Source: Vibrio neonatus (GTDB lineage: Bacteria; Pseudomonadota; Gammaproteobacteria; Enterobacterales; Vibrionaceae). From it: a stretch of 64,000 nucleotides of DNA. Where the stretch lies: NCBI RefSeq assembly GCF_024346975.1, contig NZ_AP024885.1, positions 124,001 to 188,000 of the forward strand. The letters are read 5' to 3'. The translations under genes were made by a program, and so were the position numbers. The notes below the pieces were generated by a model. It was not told where the DNA came from, ran no database searches, and saw only the letters and a program-made list of their open reading frames with translations. Shown one piece after another: positions 48,014-59,873 of this stretch (the stretch's first letter is position 1; the number at the start of each line of letters is the position of its first letter).

Positions 48014-48102
48014 AATACTGATCACGGTAATCTAGTATTAGATTCAGATTAATTTGATTGGTTACAAACTCCACCAGTCACTGCCAAAGGAAGGACAAGA
48101 AA

Positions 48103-49266
48103 ATGAGCAGTAAACATAAGTCATCGACCATTGCCGTACGCACCGGTATAGAGTCTGATACCCAGCACCATGCTGTTGTTCCCCCTATTTACCTGTCCAC
48201 AAACTATGGTTTTCCTTCATTTGGAGATGTACCAAAGTATGATTACACCCGCTCTGGAAACCCCAATCGTGGGCTTTTAGAGACGGCACTGTTTGAGTTG
48301 GAGTCAGGTAAAGGCGCTGTTGTTACCAACTGTGGTACATCAGCACTTAATTTATGGGTTTCGGCATTTTTAAGCCCAGACGATTTAATTATTGCGCCTC
48401 ACGATTGTTATGGCGGTACTTACCGTTTATTTAACACTCGTGCGCAAAAAGGTGACTTTAAAGTCGAGTTTGTCGATCAATCAGATGATCAAGCCCTTGC
48501 TGCAGCGATTGCCAAAAAGCCAAAACTGATTCTTATTGAAACGCCATCGAACCCATTGGTGCGAGTAGTGGATATAGAGAAAGTGTGTCAGCAAGCGGCG
48601 GCTGTGGGTGCGTTAGTGGGCGTCGACAATACATTTCTAACCCCAATTTACCAAAGACCACTAGAGCTGGGTGCTGATTTTGTTATCCACTCCACCACTA
48701 AATACATTAATGGTCATTCAGATGTGATTGGCGGAGTAGTGATCACTAAAACCGAACAGCATGCTGAAGAACTTGGCTGGTGGGGCAACTGTATTGGTGC
48801 GACGGGTACACCTTTTGATAGCTACATGACACTGCGCGGCATTCGCACTTTAGGTGCACGTATGCGCGTGCATGAAGAAAGCTCACAAGTTATTTTAAAC
48901 TTCCTACAATCTCAAAAGCGTGTGAAAACTATTTATCACCCAAGCTTGCCAGATCATCCAGGCCATGACATTGCTAAGCGTCAGCAGTCAGGTTTTGGCA
49001 GCATGCTTAGCTTTGAGTTTGATGGCGATTTAGAGCAGCTAAAAACCTTTATTAACAGTTTAAAACTATTCTCTTTGGCAGAATCATTGGGTGGGGTTGA
49101 GAGCTTGATTTGTCACCCTGCGACTATGACTCATAGAGCTATGGGTGAAAAAGCATTGGCTGAGGCTGGTGTGTCTAATTTCTTATTACGTCTGTCTGTT
49201 GGGCTAGAAGATAGTGACGATCTTATTGATGATCTTGCCCAAGCATTTGATTCGGTCGAGGGTTAA
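48103..49266 (+). CDS. metB: Cystathionine gamma-synthase MetB
   Basis: A PLP enzyme of 387 residues from the ATG at 48103 (MSSKHKSSTIAVRTGI), with AAGGAAGGA upstream; an earlier in-frame GTG-type start at 48058 is not supported. The PLP lysine is in HSTTKYINGHSD. It joins an activated homoserine ester and cysteine to give cystathionine. metL follows after 2 bp, giving a metBL operon. Confidence 0.96.
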   Translation: MSSKHKSSTIAVRTGIESDTQHHAVVPPIYLSTNYGFPSFGDVPKYDYTRSGNPNRGLLETALFELESGKGAVVTNCGTSALNLWVSAFLSPDDLIIAPHDCYGGTYRLFNTRAQKGDFKVEFVDQSDDQALAAAIAKKPKLILIETPSNPLVRVVDIEKVCQQAAAVGALVGVDNTFLTPIYQRPLELGADFVIHSTTKYINGHSDVIGGVVITKTEQHAEELGWWGNCIGATGTPFDSYMTLRGIRTLGARMRVHEESSQVILNFLQSQKRVKTIYHPSLPDHPGHDIAKRQQSGFGSMLSFEFDGDLEQLKTFINSLKLFSLAESLGGVESLICHPATMTHRAMGEKALAEAGVSNFLLRLSVGLEDSDDLIDDLAQAFDSVEG

Positions 49267-49268
49267 TT

Positions 49269-51677
49269 ATGAACAACGCAACGCAACTGCATAAGTTTGG
49301 TGGTAGTAGTCTGGCAAATGCAGAATGCTTTGATCGCGTAGCCAATATTTTGGCGGAGTACTCCAACGCGAGTGATTTAGTGATTGTTTCTGCTGCCGGT
49401 TCAACGACCAACAATTTGTTGCGCTGGTTAGCGGCTTTAGAAAAAGATGGACGTATTGCGCATGAGATTTTACTTGAGCTAAGAAGCTATCAGAATCAAT
49501 TGATTAGCGACTTGCTTCCTCAACAAACGGCGACGGCTTTGCAAGAGCAACTTAACCGAGAGTTTACCGCATTAAGTGCCTTAAATGCTCCGTTAAGCGA
49601 GCCACAAAAATCAGCGGTATTAGGTCATGGTGAAGTGTGGTCATCTCGCCTCCTTAGTGCGGTGCTTTGTGATAGAGATATGCCAAGTGCAGCTCTTGAT
49701 TCTCGCGACTTCTTACGTGCAGAAGCAGGCACTCAGCCAGAAATCGATCGCAACCTTTCTTGGCCACTATTGAAATCAGTGTTAGCTCAGCATCCTCAAA
49801 AACGCTTAGTGATTACTGGTTTTATGGCACATAACCAACAAGGAGAGACAGTACTTCTTGGACGTAATGGTTCGGATTATTCGGCGACCATAGTCGGTGC
49901 TCTGGCCGAAGTGGCTAAAGTTACCATTTGGAGTGATGTTGCAGGCGTATATAGCGCAGACCCGCGCATTGTTGAAGATGCTTGCTTACTGCCACTGCTT
50001 CGTCTTGATGAAGCCAGTGAATTGGCGCGTCTTGCCGCTCCTGTACTGCACAGCCGTACACTACAGCCCGTCGCCCAAAGTGCTATGGACTTAGAGTTGC
50101 GTTGCAGTCATCAACCAGAGTCAGGTTCAACGCGTATCGAACGTGTATTAGCTTCTGGTCGAGGCGCTAAAATAGTGACCTCATTAGATGATGTGAACTT
50201 GATTGAGCTGACTTTAAGCTCTGCACATGATTTTGAAAGTTTAGAGCCACAAGTGTTAGCTCTGCTGAATAAAGCACAGCTTGCGCCACTGGCCTATGAG
50301 TCACAATCAGATAAACACTGCTTACGTTTGGCTTATACCAGTGAACTATTGGCTGGTGCCTTAGCCTGCATTGAAGCGGCAAACTTTGATGTATCCGTGG
50401 CCGTGAAAAACGATTTATCCATGCTGGCTGCGGTAGGAGCTGGTGTGACTAACAATGCTAATCATTGTTTTGGTTTTTACCAAACACTGAAAAGCGTCAA
50501 TGTTGAGTTCATGTTTGAAACCGAATCTGAGTTGAGCATTGTTGCCATAGTAAGAACCAGCGCAATTCCGTCACTGCTTAAAGTGCTGCATAACCAGCTG
50601 TTCCAAGCGCAAAAGCGTGTCGGCATTGTGTTGTGTGGTAAAGGTAATATTGGTTCGAATTGGTTGGAGCTATTTGCTACGCAAAAAGACCAGCTAGAAA
50701 AGCGTCGCGGCATGAGCTTTGACCTTATCGGGGTAATTGCGAGCCAGAGTTATTGGTTTGATGAAAATGGCATAGATGCCAGCAAGGTAAACAGCCAGTT
50801 CGCTGATAATGCGGTTAGTAACGAAGAAGATTGGCTACCGCTAATCAAGCGTCAATCAAGCTTTGATGAAATCATCGTATTGGATGTAACGGCTAGTCAG
50901 CAGGTGTCTGATCGCTACCTAGAGTTTGCTGAACATGGCATGCACTTAATCTCAGCAAATAAGCTGGCAGGTTCTGCGCCAAGTGAGTTTTACCATCAGG
51001 TGCAGGATGTATTTGCTAAAACAGGGCGTCACTGGCTGTATAACGCCACTGTGGGTGCTGGCTTGCCGGTAAACCACACAGTGAGAGACCTGCGAGAAAG
51101 CGGTGATGAAATCGTAGCACTCTCTGGAATCTTCTCAGGCACCTTGTCATGGCTGTTCCAACAGTATGATGGCTCTATTCCATTTAGTGAGTTGGTTGAC
51201 CTAGCTTGGCAACAAGGGCTAACAGAGCCTGATCCTAGAGCCGATTTAGACGGCACCGATGTGATGCGTAAATTAGTGATTTTGGCACGTGAATCAGGTT
51301 TAGAACTGGAACCTGAAGGGGTGAAGGTTGAATCTTTAGTTCCCGAGGGTTTATTGGCTTTATCTGTGGATGAATTCTTCCAGCAGGCTAACGTGTTGAA
51401 CGAAGCGCTAGCAGAGCGCTTAGATAAAGCACAAAGCGAAGGAAAGGTTTTACGATACATTGCACGTCTTTCAAAAGAAGGAGAGGCGACAGTGGGCGTA
51501 GAGGCGCTTGAAGCGCACCACTCTTTGGCTAACTTACTGCCTTGTGACAATATTTTTGCTATTGAGAGTAAGTGGTACAAAGATAACCCATTGGTTATAC
51601 GTGGCCCTGGTGCGGGTCGAGAAGTCACGGCAGGCGCCTTGCAGTCTGATCTTAATCGCTTATCTAGTCTATTATAA
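49269..51677 (+). CDS. metL: Bifunctional aspartokinase / homoserine dehydrogenase MetL
   Basis: A fused enzyme of 802 residues. The N-terminal aspartokinase domain starts LHKFGGSSLANAE and a central ACT-like region leads to the homoserine dehydrogenase domain (about 455-802: GIVLCGKGNIGSNWLELF, then SANKLAG and GTLSWLFQQYDG). It catalyses the first and third steps from aspartate to homoserine. The metB neighbour and MetJ boxes mark it as the methionine-regulated paralogue rather than ThrA. Confidence 0.95.
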   Translation: MNNATQLHKFGGSSLANAECFDRVANILAEYSNASDLVIVSAAGSTTNNLLRWLAALEKDGRIAHEILLELRSYQNQLISDLLPQQTATALQEQLNREFTALSALNAPLSEPQKSAVLGHGEVWSSRLLSAVLCDRDMPSAALDSRDFLRAEAGTQPEIDRNLSWPLLKSVLAQHPQKRLVITGFMAHNQQGETVLLGRNGSDYSATIVGALAEVAKVTIWSDVAGVYSADPRIVEDACLLPLLRLDEASELARLAAPVLHSRTLQPVAQSAMDLELRCSHQPESGSTRIERVLASGRGAKIVTSLDDVNLIELTLSSAHDFESLEPQVLALLNKAQLAPLAYESQSDKHCLRLAYTSELLAGALACIEAANFDVSVAVKNDLSMLAAVGAGVTNNANHCFGFYQTLKSVNVEFMFETESELSIVAIVRTSAIPSLLKVLHNQLFQAQKRVGIVLCGKGNIGSNWLELFATQKDQLEKRRGMSFDLIGVIASQSYWFDENGIDASKVNSQFADNAVSNEEDWLPLIKRQSSFDEIIVLDVTASQQVSDRYLEFAEHGMHLISANKLAGSAPSEFYHQVQDVFAKTGRHWLYNATVGAGLPVNHTVRDLRESGDEIVALSGIFSGTLSWLFQQYDGSIPFSELVDLAWQQGLTEPDPRADLDGTDVMRKLVILARESGLELEPEGVKVESLVPEGLLALSVDEFFQQANVLNEALAERLDKAQSEGKVLRYIARLSKEGEATVGVEALEAHHSLANLLPCDNIFAIESKWYKDNPLVIRGPGAGREVTAGALQSDLNRLSSLL

Positions 51678-51687
51678 TTCTTATCTA

Positions 51688-51717
51688 AAGCATCCAACGT
51701 GTCCGCGTTGGATGCTT
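51688..51717 (+). terminator. Terminator after metL
   Basis: A perfect 12-bp stem (51688-51699 with 51706-51717), 6-base loop, and a T-containing but imperfect tail. Confidence 0.78.
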
Positions 51718-51754
51718 CTTATCTAAAAAGACTCAACTTTTGTACGAATTTTTG

Positions 51755-51783
51755 TTGACATCCCTCTCATAAATTTACATTAT
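51755..51783 (+). promoter_or_regulatory. metF promoter
   Basis: -35 TTGACA (perfect, 51755-51760), 17-bp spacer, -10 CATTAT (51778-51783). The -10 box overlaps the first of the met boxes, so bound MetJ would block polymerase. Confidence 0.75.
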
Positions 51784-51809
51784 CTAGACATATAGACGTC
51801 TAAACGTTC
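51778..51809. promoter_or_regulatory. MetJ operator at metF
   Basis: Four adjoining 8-bp boxes: CATTATCT, AGACATAT, AGACGTCT (perfect consensus, 51794-51801) and AAACGTTC. Confidence 0.85.
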
Positions 51810-51830
51810 AAAACTATGTGATTGTGCTGA

Positions 51831-52733
<903 letters not shown>

Positions 52734-52851
52734 TTCTCATCTGAGAATACATTGGTAGAGAGAGTGAATTTACGGAAAAGTATTGCTAGATAGGGATACG
52801 GTTAATAAGAATTTAACCAGCGTTGATATTGTTCTCTAAGCCAAATAAAAC

Positions 52852-52884
52852 AAAGGACCCAGTGCATAAAAAGCTAGGTCCTTT
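52852..52884. terminator. Terminator, metF / aphA
   Basis: An 8-bp stem AAAGGACC (52852-52859) with GGTCCTTT (52877-52884) and a 17-base loop, then TTGTTTTT on the plus side. It can serve both convergent genes. Confidence 0.75.
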
Positions 52885-52894
52885 TGTTTTTCTG

Positions 52895-53425
52895 TTAAGC
52901 AATCTCGCGTAACACTTCTTCCGCCCACTCATTCCAAGCTTCGCGAGTCAAAAGATTACGACGTAAGGTTAGTCGCTCAATTTTTTCTTTGTGGCTCAAA
53001 ATGCGTGTATCAGCGTAATGCGTATCTTCGATTTCTTTGTAAAACTGAACCAGTTTACGTGAATCGCTTAGTGCAAGTTGCAGTTGGTCAGAAAAACCTT
53101 CAGCAGGCTGAACTTCACATGCATAAAGTTTAGCTGCAAACTCATCTCTCACTGTTGGGTGCGAAATAGGTTGTTCAAACCATTTAGCCAGTGCCTCACG
53201 GCCGCGCTCTGTGATTGAGTAAATCTTTTTATCAGGCTTGCCTGATTGAGGGAATAGCTGACAAGTAACGAGCTCGTTTTCTGCCAGTTTATTTAACTCA
53301 CGGTAAACCTGTTGGTGGCTTGCTTTCCAAAAGTAGCCAATGCTATAAGAAAACTCTTTTGTAATGTCGTAACCGGTAGCATCTTTTGTGCTTAGTACGG
53401 TCAATATAACGTGTGGTAATGACAT
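52895..53425 (-). CDS. aphA: PadR-family low-cell-density regulator AphA
   Basis: A protein of 176 residues from the ATG at 53425 (MSLPHVILTVLSTKDATGYDI), with GGAAGAA upstream. It has a PadR winged helix and a C-terminal coiled coil for dimerisation. AphA is the quorum-sensing master regulator at low cell density in Vibrio; in V. cholerae it activates tcpPH with AphB. The position next to ppc is conserved. A frame extended to 53464 is not conserved. Confidence 0.93.
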   Translation of the reverse strand: MSLPHVILTVLSTKDATGYDITKEFSYSIGYFWKASHQQVYRELNKLAENELVTCQLFPQSGKPDKKIYSITERGREALAKWFEQPISHPTVRDEFAAKLYACEVQPAEGFSDQLQLALSDSRKLVQFYKEIEDTHYADTRILSHKEKIERLTLRRNLLTREAWNEWAEEVLREIA

Positions 53426-53563
53426 GTTGTTCTTCCAAATTACTGCATATAAAAAACAACGCACAGTTCAGACTCTAGTTGGTCATCATTGAAGAGTGCG
53501 AGCCACTCAAGAAGTTCATGAGTGCATGTATTACCTTTTAAGCCATTCTCACCCGACCATAAT

Positions 53564-53584
53564 TTATTTTATTATGTCCAATAA
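53564..53584. promoter_or_regulatory. Candidate LuxR/HapR-type operator of aphA
   Basis: A 21-bp near-palindromic site starting TTATT and ending AATAA, about 140-160 bp before the aphA ATG. The outer parts fit the LuxR/HapR consensus; the centre is weaker. Repression of aphA by the high-density regulator is known in Vibrio, but this assignment is inference. Confidence 0.4.
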
Positions 53585-53807
53585 ATAGGGAATATTGTGT
53601 CTCGTTATTTTTATTGTGAAACCCAAGATCCCCTACCTATAAGCTAACAGTTTACTATCATTTTTTGGCGTTAGATTAACGAAAAATAAGTATTACAAAA
53701 ACATGTTTACTGCTTTTTGTCTCATATTGCCAACTTGCTCAAAAAGCCTAACAAGTGCTGTTATCGGTTGGGTAAAATGCCGGATCTATCACTGTTTTAT
53801 ATTTTTG

Positions 53808-53849
53808 CGTGAGATAAGCCAAGGATACCGTGAGATAAGCTAAGGATAC
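53808..53849. repeat. 21-bp tandem duplication
   Basis: Two adjoining 21-bp units, 53808-53828 and 53829-53849, differ at one base. They lie just outside the ppc terminator. They resemble a recent slippage duplication. Confidence 0.85.
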
Positions 53850-53850
53850 A

Positions 53851-53880
53851 AAAAAGCCCCAGCTCAATGAGCTAGGGCTT
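53851..53880 (-). terminator. Terminator after ppc
   Basis: On the minus strand, a GC-rich 12-bp stem with one G-U pair and loop ATT, followed by a run of T, 31 bp after the ppc stop. Confidence 0.88.
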
Positions 53881-53911
53881 GAATGCTAAGCATGATAGAC
53901 GCTTGTCGAGC

Positions 53912-56542
53912 TTAACCTGTGTTACGCATTCCTGCTGCAATACCAGCAATGGTAATCATCAGAGCTTCTTCCAGTTCAGGGTTATTCTCTTCTTTTTGTC
54001 TAGTACGCTTTAGAAGCTCTACTTGCAACATGTTCAATGGATCAACATAGATGTTGCGTAGACGTATGGACTCTAGACCCCATGGGTCACTTTGCATTAG
54101 GTTCTCGTTGTTCTCTACTTTTAGAACCGTTTGGATATCTTTTTGTAGTTGTCCACGAAGGTTCTCACCTAAACGCCATAGTGATGGGTCTGTAAGCTTC
54201 TCGTCGTACAGTTTAGAGATATCCATGCTGCACTTGTAGTACACCATTTCTAACATACCTAAGCGGGTAGAGAAGAACGGCCATTCACGACACATCTCTT
54301 CTAGTAATTCTAGATGACCTTGGTCAATTGAGTATTGAATCGCTTCACCCGCGCCAAGCCAAGCAGGAAGCACCAGACGGTTTTGGCTCCATGAGAAGAT
54401 CCATGGGATAGCACGTAGGCTTTCTACGCCACCTTTCGGGTTACGCTTCGAAGGACGAGAGCCTAGCGGCAGTTTGCCTAGCTCAAGCTCAGGTGTAGCC
54501 GCGCGGAAGTAAGGAACAAAGTCCGCTTCACCGCGTACGACATTACGGTAAGACTCACAAGAAACCTGTGATAGCACTTCCATAAGGTCACGCCAATCTT
54601 GTTTTGGCTCTGGAGGCGGAAGCAGGTTAGCTTCTAAAATGGCGCTAGCGTACAAGTTCAGGCTGTTGACTGCCACTTGTGGTAGACCAAGTTTAAAGCG
54701 AATCATCTCACCTTGCTCAGTAACACGTAGGCCACCTTTCAAGCTTTTTGGTGGTTGAGACAACAATGCTGCGTGTGCAGGAGCGCCACCACGGCCGATA
54801 GTACCGCCACGACCATGGAACAAGGTCAGGTCGATATTTTCTGCTTCAGAGACTTTAACTAGCTTATCCATTGCGTCGTATTGCGCCCAGCCTGCAGACA
54901 TTACGCCAGCATCTTTTGCTGAGTCAGAGTAGCCAATCATGACCATCTGTTCGCCTTGGATAAATCCGCGATACCAATCAATGCTATACAGCTGTTGCAT
55001 GACGGCTTCTGAGTTATTTAAATCTTCTAGAGTTTCAAATAATGGACAAACGCCTAAACGGAATTTACAGCCCGCTTCACGTAGCAATAAGTGAACAGCA
55101 AGTACATCAGACGCTGTACGTGCCATTGAAATAACATAAGAACCAAAAGCTTCTTTAGGGTGAGCAGCAACAGTCTTACAGGTTTCAATCACCTCTTTAA
55201 CCATTGGTGATGGTTCCCAGTTGTGTGGGATAAGAGGTCGATTATCGCTAAGCTCTTTAACTAGGAATGCAACTTTATCTTGTTCACTCCACTGGTCGTA
55301 ATCACCTAGACCTAAGAAACGTGTTACTTCAGACAAAGCTTTCGAGTGCTCGGTGCTCTCTTGGCGAATGTCTAGTCGAACAAGGTGCACACCAAAACAT
55401 TTAATGCGGCGAAGCGTATCAAGCAGTGAGCCTTCAGCAATCACACCCATACCGCACTCATGTAGAGAGGTGTAGATGGTATGTAGTGGGTGCCATAGTT
55501 GCTCAGCCGTTTCTAAGATGCTGACATTTGGAATAATATCGCCAGCCAGTCTTGCTGAAATCGATTTGCGCGTATTGTTAAGCAGAGTGCGCATTTCTTT
55601 TAGGATGCCACGATACGGTTCGTGACTATCACCCGCAAGTTCACGTACGGCTGCATTACACTCGATCATTGATAGCTCAGTGATTAGCTCTTCGATATCG
55701 GTGTAATATAGGTCAGCGGCTTTCCAGCGAGATAACCACAATACTTCTTGAGTAATGTTATGAGTGACAAACGGGTTACCGTCGCGGTCACCACCCATCC
55801 AAGAAGAGAAATGCACTGGGCGAGCATCGATAGGTAGAGGCTCATCTAGGTGAGTCGATACTCGTTCGTCTAACTCACGCAAGAAATCAGGTACTGCTTC
55901 CCAAAGCGAGTTTTCAACAACGGCAAAACCCCATTTAGCCTCATCAAGAGGAGTAGGGCGTTGCTGACGGATAACATCTGAGTGCCAGCTTTGAGCGATA
56001 AGTTGCTCTAGACGGCGCTCTGTTTTAATTCGTTCTGAGTGACCAATATCGCTAAGCTCTAGTTTAGATAAACAATCGTTTATCTTAAGTAGCTTGTTGA
56101 TCATGGTACGACGAGAGATTTCGGTAGGGTGCGCAGTTAGCACTAATTCAATATTGAGGTTCTTGATTGCGTCCGATGCTTCTTTTTTAGAAATCTCTTT
56201 AGAATGAAGTTTACTAAAGAGAGTCTGAAGTACATCAGGTTCGCAAACATGCTCTTCGCAATGACGAGAAATTGTATGGTATTGATCGGCTATATTAGTC
56301 AGATTCAAAAATTGATTGAATGCGCGAGCGACTGGGATAAATTGCTCGTCCGGCAGGTTCTCAATCTCATGGATGAGAGCCTCTCTATCTTCTTGATGAC
56401 CGCTACGAGCCGACTTAGACAACTTACGAAGAGTTTCAACTTTATTAAAAATCTCCTCTCCATGGGCGTCTTTAATGGTTCTGCCAAGTAGATTACCAAG
56501 CATCTTCACGTTACTGGTAAGTGCAGAATATTTCTTATTCAT
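53912..56542 (-). CDS. ppc: Phosphoenolpyruvate carboxylase Ppc
   Basis: An enzyme of 876 residues from the ATG at 56542 ([20 protein letters not shown]), with GAGG upstream. The open frame runs on to 56716, but the extra 58 residues are not conserved. Active-site motifs LTAHPTE and [12 protein letters not shown] are present, and the conserved C-terminus GMRNTG ends the protein. It makes oxaloacetate from PEP and bicarbonate to refill the TCA cycle and supply aspartate-family amino acids. Confidence 0.97.
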   Translation of the reverse strand: MNKKYSALTSNVKMLGNLLGRTIKDAHGEEIFNKVETLRKLSKSARSGHQEDREALIHEIENLPDEQFIPVARAFNQFLNLTNIADQYHTISRHCEEHVCEPDVLQTLFSKLHSKEISKKEASDAIKNLNIELVLTAHPTEISRRTMINKLLKINDCLSKLELSDIGHSERIKTERRLEQLIAQSWHSDVIRQQRPTPLDEAKWGFAVVENSLWEAVPDFLRELDERVSTHLDEPLPIDARPVHFSSWMGGDRDGNPFVTHNITQEVLWLSRWKAADLYYTDIEELITELSMIECNAAVRELAGDSHEPYRGILKEMRTLLNNTRKSISARLAGDIIPNVSILETAEQLWHPLHTIYTSLHECGMGVIAEGSLLDTLRRIKCFGVHLVRLDIRQESTEHSKALSEVTRFLGLGDYDQWSEQDKVAFLVKELSDNRPLIPHNWEPSPMVKEVIETCKTVAAHPKEAFGSYVISMARTASDVLAVHLLLREAGCKFRLGVCPLFETLEDLNNSEAVMQQLYSIDWYRGFIQGEQMVMIGYSDSAKDAGVMSAGWAQYDAMDKLVKVSEAENIDLTLFHGRGGTIGRGGAPAHAALLSQPPKSLKGGLRVTEQGEMIRFKLGLPQVAVNSLNLYASAILEANLLPPPEPKQDWRDLMEVLSQVSCESYRNVVRGEADFVPYFRAATPELELGKLPLGSRPSKRNPKGGVESLRAIPWIFSWSQNRLVLPAWLGAGEAIQYSIDQGHLELLEEMCREWPFFSTRLGMLEMVYYKCSMDISKLYDEKLTDPSLWRLGENLRGQLQKDIQTVLKVENNENLMQSDPWGLESIRLRNIYVDPLNMLQVELLKRTRQKEENNPELEEALMITIAGIAAGMRNTG

Positions 56543-56728
56543 TTCATTGAGCCTCGTAATTAAATTACACACCTTTCCTTGAGTTAAGATCCAATCTATC
56601 CAAGAAAAGGGGTAAGAGTCAAACTTTGAACAAATTTGATTGAAAAACCAACGTTTGAATTGATTTGAATCATAATAGCTGACTCTAACAATTTGGATGT
56701 TGAAACTTAATTTCACTAATCGTTGAAA

Positions 56729-57886
56729 TTAGCTCGCAAAACAGTATTGGTTAATCGATTTTTGTAAAATATTAATTGTTGGATTAATAAAATCTAGACT
56801 TAAAAATTCATCCGGCTGATGCGCTTGGTCAATAGAGCCCGGTCCCATCACCAAAGTCGGGCATAACTCTTGTAAATAAGGCGCTTCTGTACAGTAGTTG
56901 ACCGTTTGTGATTCCGTATCGCAGATGAGTTGCATCTCTTGCACAAAGTGGTGATCGGCATGACATTCATAACCTGGAATTGGCGGATGCAGTGGTTTGA
57001 CTTCAATTCGTCCGGGCCACTTTTGCATCACGGTCTGTAGATGCTCGTGCAGCAACTGATCTAGGCTCTCAAGGCTTAACCCTGGAAGCGGTCTAAGATC
57101 ATAATGCAATTCACAACAGCCACAAATACGGTTGGCACTGTCACCACCGTGAATGTGCCCCAAATTCATAGTTGGGCTAGGGATGGCAAACCCAGGATGG
57201 TGGTAGTCTTTGATCAGCTGTTGTTTTAGGTGCATCAACGAATACATCACTTCATGCATGATTTCTATAGCATTTATCCCTAGCGCAGGATCTGATGAGT
57301 GCCCTGATTTGCCGGTAATACGAATAGCGTTTGCCATGTGTCCTTTGTGGCCACGTATCGGCACTAAATTGGTGGGCTCACCAATAATGCAGTAGTCAGG
57401 CTTAAAGGGAGCTTCTTTGGCAAAATGCTTAGCACCGAGCATGGTGGTTTCTTCATCACAAGTGGCAAGAACATACAAAGGCTTGTTTTGCGTGCTCCAA
57501 TCAGTGCCGTTTTTTTGCATTTGTTTTACTGCATCTAAGATAAAAGCAAAGAAGCCTTTCATATCCGCAGTGCCTAAACCGTAATAGCGATTATCTGACA
57601 GAGTTAACTGATGAGGGTCAAAATTCCAACGACCTTGATCAAAGGGAACAGTATCCGTGTGTCCCGCAAGTAACAGTCCACCTTCACCATTGCCCAATTG
57701 CGCCATTAGGTTTAATTTTCCGGGCTCAACTTCTTCTGTAGTTACGGTAAAACCAAGGTCTTCAAACCAAGTGGCAAGTTTGGCAATAACTTGCGCGTTT
57801 CCCTGGTCCCATTTTGGGTCGGTAGAGCTGATGGAAGAAGTACTTATCAAGCCTTGATAAATATCAACAAATTTAGGTATAGGCAT
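56729..57886 (-). CDS. argE: Acetylornithine deacetylase ArgE
   Basis: An M20-family metallohydrolase of 385 residues. The metal-site motifs GHTDTVPFD and [12 protein letters not shown] are clear, and the C-terminal His lies in the DQAHQPDE segment. It removes acetate from N-acetylornithine. It is divergent from argCBGH across a 131-bp control region, the common gamma-proteobacterial arrangement. Confidence 0.96.
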   Translation of the reverse strand: MPIPKFVDIYQGLISTSSISSTDPKWDQGNAQVIAKLATWFEDLGFTVTTEEVEPGKLNLMAQLGNGEGGLLLAGHTDTVPFDQGRWNFDPHQLTLSDNRYYGLGTADMKGFFAFILDAVKQMQKNGTDWSTQNKPLYVLATCDEETTMLGAKHFAKEAPFKPDYCIIGEPTNLVPIRGHKGHMANAIRITGKSGHSSDPALGINAIEIMHEVMYSLMHLKQQLIKDYHHPGFAIPSPTMNLGHIHGGDSANRICGCCELHYDLRPLPGLSLESLDQLLHEHLQTVMQKWPGRIEVKPLHPPIPGYECHADHHFVQEMQLICDTESQTVNYCTEAPYLQELCPTLVMGPGSIDQAHQPDEFLSLDFINPTINILQKSINQYCFAS

Positions 57887-57952
57887 ATTATCTTTGCATC
57901 CACTATTGACAGATAACTAATGAAAGGTTAAAACACATACTAAGTCACAAAG

Positions 57953-58003
57953 AATGAATAAAAAAGCAAAATAAGCCTTTTTAGTTACATTAATAATCAA
58001 TTT
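57953..58003. promoter_or_regulatory. Candidate ARG boxes between argE and argC
   Basis: Two 18-bp stretches partly match the ArgR box: one (57953-57970) has a good left half, AATGAAT; the other (57986-58003) resembles the box in both halves, TAAT and AATCA. Their place between divergent arginine genes supports ArgR control; the matches alone are weak. Confidence 0.4.
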
Positions 58004-58017
58004 TATAGAGTCGGCTG

Positions 58018-59037
58018 ATGATTAACGAAAAACAACTTAAAGTAGCGATTATTGGAGCTAGCGGTTATACCGGCGCTGAACTTGCCAATATGGTACTTAA
58101 ACATCCTAGTCTCACGCTATCAGGTTTGTATGTTTCAGCCAACAGTCTAGACGCAAATAAGCCTATTAGTCAGTTACATGGCAAGTTACTTGGTAAAATT
58201 GATATGCCACTGCTACCACTTAACGATGTGGATGCGGTCGCTCAGCAGGCTGATATTGTTTTCCTTGCTACTGCTCACCAAGTGAGTCACGACTTAGCGC
58301 CAGTATTTCTAAGCCATCATTGTCAGGTGTTTGACTTGTCTGGTGCATACCGAGTGCAAGGCGATGATTTCTACACTCAATACTACGGTTTTGAGCACGA
58401 ACATTTAGCAGAACTTGAACAAGCCGTGTATGGCCTAGCAGAATGGAATAAAGAGCAGATTGCACAAACTGACCTAGTGGCTGTAGCAGGATGTTACCCA
58501 ACTGCGTCGCAATTGGCGATTAAGCCAATTATTGAAGCGGGTTTATTAGATAGCAAGCAATGGCCGGTTATCAATGCAGTGAGTGGCGTTTCTGGCGCAG
58601 GTATCAAAGCCAGCAAAACCAATAGCTTTTGCGAAGTGAGCTTACAGGCGTATGGTGTATTTACTCACCGTCATCAACCTGAAATTGCTAATCATTTAGG
58701 ACAAGAGGTGATCTTTACTCCTCACCTAGGTAATTTTAAACGCGGTATTTTAGCAACAATTACCCTCAAGCTAGCTGACAACGTGAGCGCAGAACAAGTA
58801 GAGCAAACCTTTATTGCAGCCTACAACGACGCTGAGTTAGTAAGGCTAAAGCATCAAGATATGCCTAAAATACAAGACGTGGAATACACACCATTCTGCG
58901 ATATTGGTTGGAAAGTACAAGGTCAACATCTTATCGTCGTTTCTGCGATTGATAACCTATTGAAAGGGGCATCTGCGCAAGCAATGCAATGTTTGAATAT
59001 TCGTAATCAATTCCCTGAAACAACAGCGTTGTTTTAA
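58018..59037 (+). CDS. argC: N-acetyl-gamma-glutamyl-phosphate reductase ArgC
   Basis: A dehydrogenase of 339 residues. NADP-binding [14 protein letters not shown] is at the start and the catalytic Cys in VAGCYPTAS near residue 160. It reduces acetylglutamyl phosphate to the semialdehyde. It heads the argCBGH cluster; argB starts 22 bp after it. Confidence 0.97.
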   Translation: MINEKQLKVAIIGASGYTGAELANMVLKHPSLTLSGLYVSANSLDANKPISQLHGKLLGKIDMPLLPLNDVDAVAQQADIVFLATAHQVSHDLAPVFLSHHCQVFDLSGAYRVQGDDFYTQYYGFEHEHLAELEQAVYGLAEWNKEQIAQTDLVAVAGCYPTASQLAIKPIIEAGLLDSKQWPVINAVSGVSGAGIKASKTNSFCEVSLQAYGVFTHRHQPEIANHLGQEVIFTPHLGNFKRGILATITLKLADNVSAEQVEQTFIAAYNDAELVRLKHQDMPKIQDVEYTPFCDIGWKVQGQHLIVVSAIDNLLKGASAQAMQCLNIRNQFPETTALF

Positions 59038-59059
59038 GTCGTCGCAAAGGAAGTCATTT

Positions 59060-59842
59060 ATGAGCACATTACCGTTAGTGATTAAATTAGGTGGAGCAGC
59101 ACTTGAATGCAGCGAAACCTTGTCTAAGTTATTTAAGGCGATTGAGCAAACATCTCAACAATCTCAACGCTCAATTGTTGTGGTACATGGGGGCGGTTAT
59201 TTAGTGGATGAATTGCTAAATAGCTTACAGCTTACTTCCACTAAAAAAGATGGACTGCGTGTGACTCCACAAGAGCAGATCCCTCTAATTACAGGCGCAC
59301 TAGCGGGCACAGCCAACAAAATGCTACAAGGCGAAGCGATTAAAGCGGGTTTAAAAACCGCAGGCTTATGTCTTGCCGATGGCGGATTGTGTCATATCGA
59401 ACAACTTGATCCAGAATTGGGCGCAGTTGGTAAAGCAACGCCTGGTGACGCAAGTTTATTACAAGCCATTTTGGCAACCAACACATTACCGATCATTAGC
59501 TCAATTGGTTTAACAACAGCTGGGCAAATGATGAATGTTAATGCCGACCAAGCCGCCGTAGCCGTTGCGGGTGCTTTGGATGCGGAATTGGCATTGCTAT
59601 CTGATGTGAGTGGTGTACTGGATGGCAAAGGACATCTACTTGAGAGTTTAGATAAATCTCATGCGGATGAATTAATTCATGGGCAAGTGATCACTGATGG
59701 AATGATCGTCAAGGTTCAAGCTGCACTGCAAGCGGCTAGCGATTTAGGTCGACCTATCCAAGTCGCTTCTTGGCGCTACCCAGAAAAATTAGAACAACTG
59801 TTTGCCGGACAAAATGTTGGCACCCTTTTTCAGCCTGAATAG
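59060..59842 (+). CDS. argB: Acetylglutamate kinase ArgB
   Basis: An amino-acid kinase of 260 residues, with VIKLGGAAL and [13 protein letters not shown] at the N-terminus and NVNADQAA later. It phosphorylates N-acetylglutamate. The short length and lack of an N-terminal helix fit the non-arginine-inhibited dimeric form of enterobacteria and vibrios. Confidence 0.97.
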   Translation: MSTLPLVIKLGGAALECSETLSKLFKAIEQTSQQSQRSIVVVHGGGYLVDELLNSLQLTSTKKDGLRVTPQEQIPLITGALAGTANKMLQGEAIKAGLKTAGLCLADGGLCHIEQLDPELGAVGKATPGDASLLQAILATNTLPIISSIGLTTAGQMMNVNADQAAVAVAGALDAELALLSDVSGVLDGKGHLLESLDKSHADELIHGQVITDGMIVKVQAALQAASDLGRPIQVASWRYPEKLEQLFAGQNVGTLFQPE

Positions 59843-59873
59843 TAGGCAATTACATTTAGTAAATAACAATTAT

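Larger units (their letters stand above)
53426..53911. other. aphA / ppc intergenic region
   Basis: 486 bp without a gene. It contains the aphA leader and promoter region (minus strand), a possible LuxR/HapR-type site, a 21-bp tandem duplication and the ppc terminator. In V. cholerae the aphA region is controlled by HapR and its mRNA by Qrr small RNAs; the long A+T-rich leader here is compatible with that. No small-RNA gene was recognised. Confidence 0.5.

Noticed and set aside
51029..51697. A 222-codon frame on the minus strand opposite metL
   Set aside because: It lies wholly within metL, a conserved gene, and its product is low-complexity and Ser-rich, as expected of a shadow frame.
53912..56716. 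A longer ppc starting at 56716
   Set aside because: The 58 extra residues are not part of the conserved protein; the ATG at 56542 gives the normal 876-residue enzyme.
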